The translations under genes were made by a program, and so were the position numbers. From NCBI RefSeq assembly GCF_026210795.1, contig NC_089438.1:827501-891500 (forward strand): a DNA stretch of 64,000 nt. The letters run 5' to 3'. Positions 22,538 to 35,576 of this stretch are shown piece after piece. Below the pieces are notes generated by a model. It was not told the origin of the DNA, made no database searches, and saw nothing but the letters and a program-made list of their open reading frames with translations. Position 1 is the stretch's first letter, and each line of letters begins with the position of its first letter. This stretch comes from Rhizophagus irregularis. Its lineage: Eukaryota; Glomeromycota; Glomeromycetes; Glomerales; Glomeraceae.

Positions 22538-25500
22538 GTGAGATATGACGTTTCTTTTATATACAAACGTGCCGCCATGACCATTAGCACAAAAAATTAG
22601 TTAAAAAAGTTATGTAACACATATTTTTATATTAGTACGTAAGGAGTTTAGATTAAATATATGAAGAAGGGATTAGACAAAAAGTTACTCCTTCGTAAAA
22701 TTCATGAAATATGGCTAATTATATTTATCTCTGATTGTTAAAATTTTTTTAATACTTTGTTTACAAATTACATTCCATTTAATCGATATTTCAAAAATAA
22801 TTAACAATTGGAAATTGATTGATTTTTCAATCGAATTAGAAAACCGAGAGATACGAAAAACTATTTATTTAGGGATTAAATCTAACTAAACTTTAAATAT
22901 ATATTATAGTTTCGTTAAAAAATTTTATTTGGGTGTCTTTTGATTTTTTTGAATTAGAGATTAATTAATAATTGTTTCTTTTTCAGTAGTTTCTTTTTCA
23001 GTAGTTTCAAAAACTTTCCTAAAGTACCGGATTATTAATTTCGAAACAGAAATTTTTAAGATAAATTTCGATATTAGATATAAACACGTGAGTTCAATCA
23101 TAACCTTAAGACGATCTTATCATTTATCAACGGAATTCACCAAAAATAAATACCTAGCTAATTTTAAAATGGTACTTTAGTTAATTCCGGCCAAGATTAT
23201 ATTTATTAATGCAGGCCAAAAAATCCTAATCATATGGGCTCACTTGATGATCGGGAATGTCGATCGTCAAATCCGTCCATATTTGTAGGACGAAATTTTC
23301 CAATTTCCTTTTTGGTATGTACTGATTGTAAGAAGGTTATGGTAAAGAGATTCCATAAATTGGTTTTAGGCGTCTATAAGCAGCCAAACAATTATACAAC
23401 AGAGAACAATAGGATCGGTCGAAATAATATTATATGCATTTCTATTATAATAATAAAGTTTCAAAAAAGAACAAAGAACATGGATCAAAAAAAAAACCTT
23501 TTTTTTTTGTGTCTTATATTTTTCAATTCCCGTAATTTGATTTCATATTTTTATAATAAATGTGAAACATTACGGAAAATGTATTGCATATATTTTTCAC
23601 ATTACACAAATAAAATTTTTTTGAAAGGATTTGATAATTAATTATAGCTAGTTCCAAATTATTTAATTTATTATATAATATGTTACATTCGGAAAGGAAA
23701 GGAAACTTCAATAAGTACAAATAGATAGAATTGATATTTTATTGTTTAAATGAAAATTTTTTTGTATTCATTCATTTAATCATTCGTTTTTTTTTTAAAA
23801 AAAAAATCTTATCAAAGAGGATGGTCAATTTTAAGTAAATTGTTCTTTCTTTTTTTTGCTATCTCAAAAAAAAAAAAAAAAAAAATTGTTAATTGTTTTA
23901 ATGATTGTTGTTAAAAAAATTTTAAAAGTCGTTTCGTGAAATTTTAAAGTTTTCTTCTCGCTATCATTACGACTATCAAATAAAAATTTTTGTTATTTTG
24001 TCACAGATAGATCTGCATGCAGAATTACGATGCATTAGTACTTATTATATTGGGCATTAGATAAGGAATTTGATAAGGGGTAAGGTAGAAATAATGTGAC
24101 AACTGAATATATTCAATGAATCTTATAACAGTTTACTGTTTGTTCCAGGAACTCCACATTTTTTTTTCTTTCGTGACATTGATTGTGATTTGATTAGAAC
24201 GTACGTAAAAATTATTCGACTCGATAATTAACTCCTTAAAAAAAAAAAATTTTTCATATAATATATAATTTATATGTCACCGTAATAATAAATAAAAATA
24301 CAATAAAAAATTCAATTTTTAATTACCACACGAAATTTTACAAACATGTGAAATAAAAATTGCCAAGAAAATTATATCAAATGATTTATAATTTTTTACA
24401 ACGAATTAATGATTATCTAATAATTATGATTTAAAATAAAGTTGGTTGTTGTTTTACGATTAATAAAAAGTATGCAGTTTCTTTTGAATGTACTACAAAC
24501 TTTTATAATTTTTTTTAAGATTTTAACTTTTTAAGCATTTTTTTACGTATTTTTTTACTCGTCAATATAAATACAGAGCTTATGTCAATAAATCATAAAA
24601 ATAATTTATCCAATAATACGTTTATCTGAATGTAATAAATTTATTATTTGTTTTTGGAATATTTTAATTTTTTTTGAAAAAACAAACCCCCTTAATAATA
24701 ATGCGAGTGCGAGCCAACTATATGTCTCCGTATATCAATCAATAAATTTACTTATTTCAGTAACAATATCTGTCATGATTCCAAACATGGAATAGGAACG
24801 TAAACTCCATGAAGCAAGGAGGTGATTTTTAATTAGCCAATTCTTTTTTAGGAATAGTTTACATTTATTTACAATATGATAGAATTACGACTTCTAAGGA
24901 AGTAATGTCCATTGTCGTTTATATATTATTCCTTATTCGTATAATTTATTAAATTATAATAATTTAAATTAATTAATTTTGTAAAAAATAAATAATCATT
25001 TGATCTCTAAAACCATACATTTATTATAGTATAAACAGAGGCAAACAATTGTCCAATCGTTCGCGAATCTTAATGAAAAATAATCATCCCTATCATATGA
25101 ATATTTTGAATTTGACATAGGTCCGTGCATATCACAGGTATATTGTATATGTTCAATAGATGTCCGTAATTATTTCTTTTTGAATATGACTTTAATTACT
25201 TTATTATCAGAACTTTATATTAAAAGAAAAAAAAAATGACAAATCAACCAAAAATAATTTTCATGTGATCTCTGCGATATGTTGCTGATACAAAAAATTC
25301 CGATTTCCCAATTAATTGAACCTTCTTACCCAAATAGACTAGGAGCAACATAATCTATTTCTCCTATTATTTTATTATTTCCGTTATTACTTTTCGTCAC
25401 ACCTCGTCATATTCGTATACAGCATTTGTTTTCTTTTTTTTTCGTTTAATAATTTAGTCTAACATTCGGTTTAATATCATTTTAATATTATCCATTTTAA

Positions 25501-26340
25501 TATTATCCCTACAAAAAAAATTTTGTCCATTATTTCTGTAAAAAAAACTCCGTAAAAATGAGCCTTTCATGGATACATTCACGGAATAATTCGATAAATT
25601 CCGTTGATATAAAGGTTATTAATTCCGGAAATATGATCTCCGGAAATATGATCCTTTTTATGGAAAAAAGATGGAACATAAAAAAATGGATCGAGGGTAT
25701 GAAGGTGATTTACTTATTGGTATTAAAATTTCCTATTTTTCTAATATAATTAGAATACGCACGGTTATTTCCTGTTCTTGTATACCAAAAAAGGTTATTT
25801 TTTGTTGTAGGAAAAAGAAAAACTGCAACATTGGATATTCGTGATACTATGTGGTTTCAGTACATGAAAGATCTGCAACAATGGACACATACATCTATAT
25901 AAGTGGCCTTAATTTGTTTATTTCTCGTTAATTTATTCTTATCTAAATCCACACAAAATAAAATTACCTCTGAAAAAAAACTTTTTTTAAAAAAAAACAA
26001 TGTTTCGAATATTATTTTCTCACTTTAAAACTAAAAAAAAAATTTTACAAGATAATTCTAAAATCCTTTATAATAATTATTTTTTTTATTTATTCATCAA
26101 AAATTCAACTCGTAAATCATCTGACTCAAGAAGTGACGATTTTGGCTTTAGCCATAAATTTTATAATTACGGATTTGTTCTTATTCTCTTTGAAGCAAAT
26201 CTGAATATTGATATTTCGCTTCAAGGCAAAGACAAATCTGAATATTGATATTCGGCTTCAAGGCAAGCATATAATATAATGTGGGCACTAGTATCATATG
26301 CTACTCTAATAGATCCAAATGCGGGTTGATGATGACTTTA
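22538..26340. other. intergenic, no gene seen
   Basis: Very AT-rich, with long A and T runs (for example around 23860-23885). The open frame 23234-23641 and the smaller ones at 25558 and 26000 carry no recognisable motif. A direct repeat of about 33 bp, containing CAAATCTGAATATTGATAT, occurs twice between 26198 and 26266. Confidence 0.4.
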
Positions 26341-26341
26341 T

Positions 26342-26545
26342 TAGGAAGAATGTCAAGAACATAAACTATTTGACATTCTTCCAAAATTTCTAAAATTAAT
26401 TGAAGATGAATATGATATTAAATACGACCTTTATGACGAGATGTTGATCGCATTGCAAAGGTGTTTATACTTTCCGAATTCAAGGTTCTTTATATCATAG
26501 AATTGATGGATTAATGCCTAAAGCAATTAAATGTATGATCTTACA
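26342..26545 (+). pseudogene. possible Helitron helitron-like-domain relic
   Basis: Plus-strand segments read EECQEHKLFDILPKF and KLIEDEYDIKYDLYDEM. After a frame change at about 26460 they read GVYTFRIQGSLYHRIDGLMP. The last piece resembles the FRIQG...YHRIG...P signature at the start of the helitron-like N domain of Helitron Rep/helicase proteins. No helicase motifs follow, so at most this is a fragment. The family assignment is from memory of the motif and is tentative. Confidence 0.4.
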
Positions 26546-26710
26546 CTTAATATTATATTTTCAATTACATTTTCAATGTCGTTCTTTTCATTTTGATTAC
26601 ACACAAAAGTATTTTAGAAGAATTAGATTAATGTTTGAAAGAAAATCTAGATAATCACATTTAATATAAGGTGACAAGTGGATCTCTGGTCACACTTATA
26701 AATTAAATTA

Positions 26711-26935
26711 GGAAGAATGTCATGACCATAAACTATTTGACATTCTTCCAAGATTTCTGAAATTAAATTGGAAGAATGTCATGATCATAAACTATTTGAC
26801 ATTCTTCCAAGATTTTTGAAATTAAAATTGGAAGAATGTCATGACCATAAACTATTTGACATTCTTCCAAGATTTCTGAAATTAAAATTGGAAGAATGTC
26901 ATGACCATAAACTATTTGACATTCTTCCAAGATTT
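26711..26935 (+). repeat. four tandem 60-bp units, each a 12-bp-stem hairpin
   Basis: Copies start at about 26711, 26770, 26830 and 26890. Each contains GGAAGAATGTCA, a 15-base loop and TGACATTCTTCC, a perfect 12-bp inverted repeat. Copies 2-4 stay in one frame (EECHDHKLFDILPRFLKLKL per unit). A diverged single copy at 26344-26382 is part of the coding relic just upstream and may be the source of the array. Confidence 0.85.
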
Positions 26936-26945
26936 CATCAGTTAA

Positions 26946-28190
26946 ATTAAAAGATAAATTTCAAAAGTCCTTTGATTATCTAGAGGATTTTCCCGGACTT
27001 TTTGGAAAAGACTATAAAACTTTCTTTTAAGTTTGAATATCTAGGATGAATTTCCAGATTTTATGGAAAAAATAGATACTCTAGATTTTCTTAAAGAGCA
27101 TATGTTCTTTGAAGAAATGTGCTAATTCTAAAGATGAAATTTTGGTAATAATATAATAACGATATGAATATAATATTATAATTGATCCCTATACCAAAAT
27201 AATACTTTGGTTAGAAAAAAAAAGTTGGATACGATCTAAAATCTTATATTTTCAAAGTCATCTTTTCGTATAATAATTAAAAGTTTGAAACTTCAACAAT
27301 AATAGTTTATTAATTAATTATATGGGAGTGTATTACTATGGGATGGTGAACCAAATAATCGATTTATTTTTTTTTCATGATTGAACTTAGATAATTTATA
27401 ATGAAAAATGATAGAATTAATATTTTAAAATAGAAAAAAAAAAGTTCTTAATTATTTTAATGATAAAATATTTTTATATAATTACTCCTGCTGACCTCGA
27501 AGAAAGCGGGAGTTAATAAACTAAAATTATTTAATAAATACAAATTTCGATCCTTTACAAGACATTATTTTTATTGTGAAGTTTATAATTGAAAAAAAAA
27601 ATGACTTTTTATTATTAATGATAATAAATTATCATAATACTTTATAAATATCATTATTATAAAAGATCACGATTAATAATTTACCGTAATCAATTTTTTA
27701 AAATATACAGAAAATTTCATTTCACTTGCAGGTAATTCTTAATAAATCTCTTACAGTACAGGTTATAATTGAACGTTAAAAAATAATGGAATTTTTAACA
27801 TTTGGGAATAAGTTTTGACGTATGCATAATTTGACCATTTTCTTTAATTAATAAAATAAATTCTTTTTTTTTTGTCAAATTCTGTTTTTTTCTTAATCGA
27901 TAAATTTATGTGCGTAAACTTTGTGATGATGTAATATTAGCCAAAATTTGTAAGTTCCATATAAAAGATATGTGCGTGTAAACTGTGTATAATTATAAGT
28001 TTATCTTTTACTAATTTTACGTCAACTAATTTACGTCAATTTTATACTCAACATTGTACATTTATTTTATCGGCGTTACTATCATACGTAACTCAATAAT
28101 AATCATTTACGAAAAAAAAAATTTATGCGTAAAGAAATTACTGAAGCAGACTAAGTTAAAAAAAAAAAATATTTTTTTAAGTATTTCCCA
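26946..28190. other. intergenic, no gene seen
   Basis: AT-rich sequence. The plus-strand frame 28054-28332 overlaps the last P450 exon in antisense and is not a gene. Confidence 0.45.
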
Positions 28191-30530
28191 TTATTTTCTG
28201 TTTTCAAAAATTAAAGCCTTCTTAGGAGGTAATGAAATTGGACCAATATATTTCTTATTTTCAATTTTACCACTCTTTGTTTTAATATTGTATTTCAAAA
28301 TTAACTTATGTAATATAAGTTTTATCTCATGAATAGCAAAAAATCGACTATATAAAAAAAATAAAATTAGATTTTAATTGAAAATAAGTGATAATTTTTT
28401 CATTTATAAAATATTTACCCAGGACACGCATGTTTTCCTCCACCAAAAACAGCATAATTACGATCAACTTTTGATGCAGAAGAATTTGCATTTACAAATC
28501 GAAATGGTTTAAATTCTTCAGCATCATCGCCATAAGCATCTTTTGATTTTAATACATCATCCATATACAAATTTACCCTACGTCCTAGATACAAGAAAAT
28601 TAAATGATTTTTTTTTTTTGATAAAACTATTATTAATTTACTCACCTTTTGGAACTGTATATCCGTTGGAAAAGGTGAAACTTTCAGATGTAACTTTATG
28701 AAGAAACTTCACTAATTTATATTAAATCGAAATAAGTAAAATATTTATTATTAAAATTATTTAAAATAAATAATCCATACGTGTATCATCCGAATGTCTA
28801 AGCACTTCTTTGACGAAACTATCTAATTTCTTCATTTTTTGAACATCAGGGAGGGTAATTGAACCATTGCATTCTTTATCAATTATCATTGCTTCTTCAT
28901 ATAATTCATTCAAGCATTCTGGTCTTCCCGCCAAATCTATTATAAGTAAAATTATACAAAGTTATAAATAATAACGAAATAAACATTTTTATCATTTTTA
29001 TCAAATGATAAGAAATTACCAAATATTCCATTTGTAATTATTTCGCTCGTTGTTCCGACTGAGCCAAAAATTAGAACAAATAAGACGTCAATATAATAAT
29101 GAAATATTTTAGGATTTGAGTAATCGAAATCCGGTTGACTTATATAGAATTCAAGTGTATCATTCTATTATGATTTTACAAAAAAAAAAATTTTTTTTTA
29201 AAAAAAAAATAAATAAATAAAATAATATGCGAAAAAAAAAAGAAACTTTCAATTTTTTTAATTACGTAAAATTTATAATCTTTGTCGAGCATTTTTTTCT
29301 CCTTGATACGTTTTTCGATCACCGGTTTTATGTGATTGATCATAATTTTTTGATGATGTAAAATTGGATTCCACCCAAATCTCAAAGGTAAACTAATCAA
29401 AAAAAAATTATAATTTTTTTTTTATTAGATATAGACCAAAAAAATTTACTTTTAATAAAAATGACATTTAATCATGAACTCACGTGGTTACGAAATCGTG
29501 AAGTTTCGGATGGATAAAAGAAAAAATTGGCGGAATTGTTCTTATTCGACCGATATCGAAAACAAAGACTCCAAATGATTTTACCACATCTTCATGAGAT
29601 GCAACTTCCTAATATAACAGAAAATTTCCAAAAAAAAATCAAGTATAACTTAAAACGTCTCAACAATGATATATGACATGAATTACCTCTCCAACTATTA
29701 TATTAGCCATTGGTAAAGCGATTATATGATTCATTAATTCCCAAATACTAAGAAATTCTTTTGGGTCTAAAAATTAATAAATAAAGAATCAGTATTATTA
29801 TCAGTATTGAAAAGCAAATAAATAAAATTTTAAGATTATGATTACCTTTACAATCTCCAATAAATTTATCAATTCCTTCCAAGAGATATTTTTGTATTAT
29901 TGGAGTGTAAGAATCTATTTTACCGGTAATTTCTTTAACGAGTTTTGCATTAAGTTGAGTTACTTTATCAAAATCACTAATATTCTCAAAGAGCATATCG
30001 AAAGGAAGAAACTACAGTAAAAAAAAGTTCAAATTTAAATAAATTTTTATGATTGGAACACATTTGCCTCATTTACCTCGGATAGTGCCAATTTAAAATC
30101 TTTATGATTTATAAACACTTCATTCAATGAACTTCTCGAAACAATCGTCATCACACGTCCGAATACATAAATTGAAAAACATTCACCATACTAATAATTG
30201 AATTTACGTAAATTTCGTAAATTTCGTTGTTTTTATTTTTTTTTAAAAAGAAAAAATTAAAATATTTAATGATCACCTGTTCTTTACATTTTTTAAAGAA
30301 ATTTCGTGCGTTAAAAAAGTAATTATACGTATGTCCGAGAATTGGAATTGTATAAGGCACAAGCGGTGGTTCGTTCTAAAATTTATCAAGGTTTTAAAAG
30401 AAACCATTTATAACGACCGAAAACAATTTTTACTTACTGCACCAATACGAGGAAGTTTTATAATATAAAAAATTATCAAAATGATAATTCCAATGATATA
30501 TGCCAAGAACTCTGTTGAAACTTCATCCAT
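28191..30530 (-). CDS. cytochrome P450 monooxygenase
   Basis: Haem-thiolate oxygenase, probably anchored in the ER by its N-terminal helix (residues about 9-26). Twelve exons on the minus strand: 30530-30438, 30375-30277, 30190-30077, 30011-29846, 29766-29687, 29608-29484, 29392-29266, 29164-29020, 28936-28781, 28711-28646, 28584-28419 and 28347-28191. They total 1494 nt (497 aa), a normal P450 length. The proline-rich hinge is PPLVPYTIPILG. The I-helix is GSVGTTS (302-308), the K-helix ExxR is EVLR (360-363), and the haem-binding loop is FGGGKHACPG with Cys444 as axial ligand. The I-helix has Gly-Thr-Thr where many P450s have an acidic residue before the Thr. The haem loop resembles fungal P450s of the CPGR type, but the substrate cannot be deduced. 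All introns are short with GT...AG ends and phases match throughout. It appears intact and stands alone. Confidence 0.93.
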
Positions 30531-33039
30531 TATAATTTAGCGTAAATTGCATAATTCATGAAAAAAGAATGTCTTTTATATAAATTCTTTAAATTATTTG
30601 CGTAACTATAAATGATCGACCCTAAAAGAATTTTTCAAAATTGATTATACCATACTATTTTAGTATTGGTGAAATCATAAAACAACGTTTATTATGACGA
30701 TTATGATGAATTGCATAATCTTTGAAGGGTTTAATTCCCAATTTGTTAGTATATATGAGACTTAAATTATTTTGCTTACCATTTTTAATTTATTCTTTTT
30801 CTCTTTTCGTAATTGACTCAAAAAAATTCAATTATTTTTGATTTATCACTTTTCTCTTTTTGTACAATGGAAATCACTTAAAATCACTTTCCATTTTTGA
30901 TTTATCTTTTTCTCTTTTTGTAAAATTATTTACTATTTTTTTTGAATTTCATTCATTTCACTCTTTCTTGAAGAATTTGAAGGTACAGTTATGCTTTGAG
31001 TAGCGGAATTTGTATCTTGTATGGACGATCCAGAATATTTAATATTAACGAGTTATATAAATTCAAATATTAATTAATTATTATTAACGAGTTATATATT
31101 TTTAATTAGAATATATTACACAAGAATAAGAATTTGATATAAATAATATTAAAAGTATTAAAGGTAATTAATTAATATTTAAAATTTATATGTCATCTGT
31201 CCGACTAATTAACATTTAGAATTTTTTTTCGCTATAATATACCTTGTTTCACAAAATTCTTTTATTTTTTATAATTTAGTTTTAGAAAAAATGGAGTAAT
31301 TCCATTTATTACTAATAAAGTTTAGGGATATCATTTGTATTTATGGACCGTTTTCCATCAAATAATTTCATAAATTGTATTAACATTATTTACATTATGT
31401 TCAAACAAGTTCCCACATATACTATAACTAATAAGCATTATTATTTTTTTTTTTGAAATTAATTTATGTTTTAAATAAATTTATTTTGATTACCGATTAA
31501 TATAATTACTGTATACGCAGCAAATAAATTTTAGATTTCCGACCCTCTTTCACCTCGCACACCCTAGAAGATGATATCAAAGTATGCGGAAATTCAAATT
31601 ATACAAAAAATCATCAATTCTTAATTTGCATCTTACATCTAATAAAAAAAAAGTTTCCTCATTCCATAAAATCATTAAGTAAATAAAATAATCAAATAAT
31701 CACTCTTTTCGTTCCATAAACGTTAAAATATTATTTTTTCAAATACAACCACACAAAGTTTCAGCTATAACAGATAATTGAACATATACATGTATTGACG
31801 TATGTAATACTAGCAACATGCTGTTAATAGAAATATTATTGGTTCATCCTTGCATCCTAAATAATAAAACATAGGGCTGACGACCTAATCACGTGATTTA
31901 ATAAAATTTTTGATTGGCTAATTTTATGAAAAATTTTATTATTATTTTTTTTTTAAAAACTTGAAACTTAGCCAAAACGACTTTTTTTTTTAACAATTTA
32001 TATATGAAAAAAAAACATGAATTTTTATTAAATTTTTTATAAGATATGACTAAGGCCATTACAAACTTAATTTTATGGTTTTCACAATATAAAAATTTCA
32101 TTAATAACCCGGCAACCCGGCCTTTAATTTTTTTTTCAAAAATTTTATGTGAAATTTTTTTTTCAATTTTTAAAAAATTCTCACCTAGCATAGTAATATT
32201 ATAAAAAAAAAATTTTTTTTTATGACTTAACAAAAACTGACCCGGCCGGGATATGAAAACCATTTTTACCACTTTGTGTCGCCTAATCTAATTTTATTTG
32301 ATATTATAATTGAACTTAAATAAAAAAAGAATAAAATAAATGAAATAAGGAAAAGAAAAAGAAGAAAAAAATAAACATACCTGGTTTCCGATAGTAAGAA
32401 GTGAAAACAAAAAAGACGTTATCTGTTATTTTTTAAAAAAACAAAGGACACGACGTCACGTTAAAAAAGATTATCTTGGTAATTTGTTCATTGACTATAA
32501 AGTATAGATGAATAAAATTAAATAAAATTGGAGTTATTAGATTAAAAATATAAAAATATGAATTTAACTTACTAGGAACAAGTAGTTTGAGTTTATAGTA
32601 TAAAATGTGTAAGAGTCTGTTTATTAAAACGCGCTAAAAAAAAAAGAAAAAAGAACCCCTCCAAAATTTATATTTTGAAGTAAAAGTTTTTTGTGAAAAA
32701 AGTTGTTTTCGCCGTGGCTTAGAAATTTTATGTTTCGTCGGATCAACTATTTTTGAAAACGGCTAAGACTTTAAAGTTTTAAATTGTATGACTATCATTT
32801 TCCTCAGTTATGAGTTACATTTATTTCATTCATATTTCATGATCTCTAACTAATGATAAAAATTATATATATACACATATATATTTTTCAATTTTAGAGA
32901 CGAGAAGTATGTTGGATAGTATTTCTAGTAATTTTGTAGGTTCAATATGAAATTTTTAAACGCTATATAGAATTGCTTTGGTCGTTATTTTAAATTTTGA
33001 ATGGATTGTAGAAGAATCTGGCGTAAAAACAAGGCATTA
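30531..33039. other. intergenic, mostly AT-rich
   Basis: No gene supported. The minus-strand frame 31898-32272 is Lys and Phe-rich from simple sequence. The piece at 32231-32290 (CCCGGCCGGG, then ATATGAAAACC and an ACTTTG.G.CGCCT core) has a diverged copy at about 38510-38590, so it belongs to a dispersed repeat. Confidence 0.4.
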
Positions 33040-33425
33040 TTGATTCTTTCGGTCGTACACAATTTTTTTTTTTGGGGAAGTTTTCGATTCCTACAAAACA
33101 AAAAAAAAAAGAATTAGACGCTTTCCCTTTTATAAAAAATTAAAAAATTATAAAAAAAAAGAATTAAACCTTTTTTTTTCGTACACGATTTTTTTTTGTC
33201 TCCTGATTCTTCTGATCCATCCGAACTGTAGGCGAAGTGCTCGATTCCTATGAAACAAAAAAAGAATTAGCTTAATATAAGAATACAAAAAATACAAAAA
33301 ATACAAAAAAAGGAACTAAACATACTTCTGATCCGTTCGATTTCTACAAAACTAAAAAAGAAATATATTAGATACAAAAAAATACAAAAAAAAAAGAACT
33401 AAACATACATCTCGTACCTGATTAG
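33040..33425. repeat. imperfect A/T-rich tandem repeat
   Basis: Irregular repetition of three modules: a CGTACACGATT-type stretch with T-runs, TCGATTCCTACAAAAC, and AAAAAAGAATTA or AACTAAACATAC with ATACAAAAA stutters. Copies lie at about 33050, 33180, 33240 and 33340. No coding potential. Confidence 0.5.
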
Positions 33426-33924
33426 CATTTAAAATTTTTGCATTAATATCATTTTATTTTATAGCTTTTTTATATACTACATTTTTTCCAACCTCTTGCT
33501 TTGATAATTTACAATCTAAATGAATAATAAAAAAAAATAACTTTTTTTTATCCTTTTCAATTTATCATTCTCTTGTAGATAAATAAATCACGTAAATATC
33601 TTTCTATAGATAGTTTTTTAGTAAATAAATTTTAATAAATTTAAATAATTTTATTTAAGTAATATAAAAGTTTTTTAACAAATAAATATGAAGATTTTTT
33701 TTTAACAAATTGTTTTTTCCTCAAAGGTATCATAAGGGCTAGATTTCAAAAATAGGAGACTCCATCTAGACTCTATAACATTAAATTAGGAAATTTATAT
33801 CGATTGTTAAATTTAAATCATAAAAAATTTCTTCAATCTCTCACCAAGTAAAAAAATACAAATAAAAATTAAATAATTACATAATAAACATAGTAGATAT
33901 GATACCTTTAAAAGTAGTCTGAAC

Positions 33925-35576
33925 TTAATTACTTTCATCTATAATAAAATAAATAATTCAATTTGGTTAATAGATCAAAAAAATCACATGTAAAAAAATT
34001 ACCTTTGGAATTAATATCAAGTTTAGTAAAATCCATTTTTAAAGAATCTATAAATATTAGTTGTTAGCATTGTAAAAAAATTTAAATCATTATAGAAAAC
34101 TATATATGTTTACCTGAATATTCTAAATCATCATTTTTGTCTGCATTTTTAGGTTCTGGAAGATTTTTAAAATCTAAAAGTCTACTTGTGTAAACTGCTT
34201 GAGAATGTGTTGTATATGAGAGTGTACTAGTAGATGATAATGGTGATTGAACTGTTGAAAATAACTTTTTATTAATTTCATCTGCTTCTTTAACTTGCCT
34301 ATAAATTATAGAATTCACATTATTGTGATTAATATCAGAAAATAAATTATATATTAACCTATGTAATACAATTGCGCTAGGTCGTTTTAAAGGGTTTGCA
34401 TTCCAACATTGTTTAATAATGTTAAAAATTAATTGAGGAATTTTATAATTAGACTTTGGCCTCAACCCCTGACAAATTTTCATTGCTAAGAACTCATCAT
34501 GAGCTATATCATGATAAGGAGGCAATCCTGTACAAACTTCATATGCAATAATTCCGTATCCATAAATATCACTTGCTTGAGTATATTCTTTTCCTCTTAA
34601 TACTTCTGGTGCTATATAAGGTAATACACCATATATTTCTTTATTGTTATTTTGAGAGGATTTTGCATTTGCTGGTTGACATAATCCCAAGTCAGTAATA
34701 TAAGATTCTTGATCAAGATTGCTTAATATATTTCCACTATGAAAATCATGATGAATTAATCCTTTATTATGAATAATTTTAAGACCTTGTGCAATACCTT
34801 GTAAACACAACATCTTATGCTTCCAATTCAAGTTTTTATTTAAAAGTTGTCTTAAACTACCATTTTTTAAATCCATTACCATCATAAAATTATTTGTTTT
34901 TGGATCTTTGGTAATACCATAGCAACTAACTACCCATCCAAATCTAGATTTACATACTAAAATATTTGATTCAACCTAAGGGATAATTATAGTTAGATTA
35001 GCATTTAAAAAGGCTAATAATACTAAAATATATAAGAAAGTATCTTACTTCTTTTAAAAAATCTGCCGTAATACCTTGTGAATTATGCAAACATTTTAAA
35101 GCAACTTTTGTTTTACCATTTCTTATCAATTTATTATCATAAGAATCCCAATAATTTATATAACCATCTTTCCAAGTTGCTTTAAAAGTAGTTCCAAATC
35201 CCCCTTTTGCTAAATATTCAACATCTTTAAATTTATCATATTCAATCCACTCTATGGTTTGATCAAATTTTTTAGCTTTTAATTGTGCTTTTTGAATAAA
35301 TTCATCAACGTCATGATTTCCACTTGTCCAATTTTTGAAATTTGGTTGAAAAAGACAATAATTGCAATGATCATAATTTCTTCTAGGTTGGTTACATTTT
35401 TTGCATAAACCATTGTTTTTATAACATTCCTTTAATTCTTTGTCTGTTATTAGTTTATCGATTAAAGATGTTTGTTCTTCAGTCAATTTCCAATACCGGT
35501 CGTCAAAATCTTTTATTTGTTCAATTACATCATCACTTAATTTAATTTCATCCATTTTAATAAATAATTTTTTCAT
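33925..35576 (-). CDS. protein kinase, Rhizophagus-type TKL-like family (kinase 1)
   Basis: Four exons on the minus strand: 35576-35049, 34975-34114, 34047-34003 and 33938-33925 (482 aa from the first ATG). An ATG at 35555 (MDEIKLSDD...) is an equally good start, giving 475 aa. Residues 58-74 hold two Cys pairs (CKKC...CNYC), likely a small zinc-binding head. The kinase domain follows: glycine loop GGFGTTF (125-131), VALK with Lys161, catalytic loop IHHDFHSGN (Asp253, Asn258), DLG (Asp271) in place of DFG, and IAPE at about 297-300. The loop has His-His-Asp where His-Arg-Asp is usual. The tail carries YTSRLLDFKNLPEP and is finished by a 45-nt exon and a 14-nt final exon. Likely an active cytosolic Ser/Thr kinase of an expanded fungal family; substrate unknown. 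Phases agree across all exons. Confidence 0.88.

Noticed and set aside
26711-26935. CRISPR-like array of hairpin repeats
   Set aside because: Units are contiguous with no unique spacers, and the DNA is eukaryotic; it is a simple tandem duplication.
28054-28332. 92-codon plus-strand frame
   Set aside because: Overlaps the last exon and intron of the P450 in antisense; no motif.
31898-32272. 124-codon minus-strand frame
   Set aside because: Lys, Phe and Ile-rich product of A/T runs; no domain, no splice context, and it overlaps a dispersed repeat.
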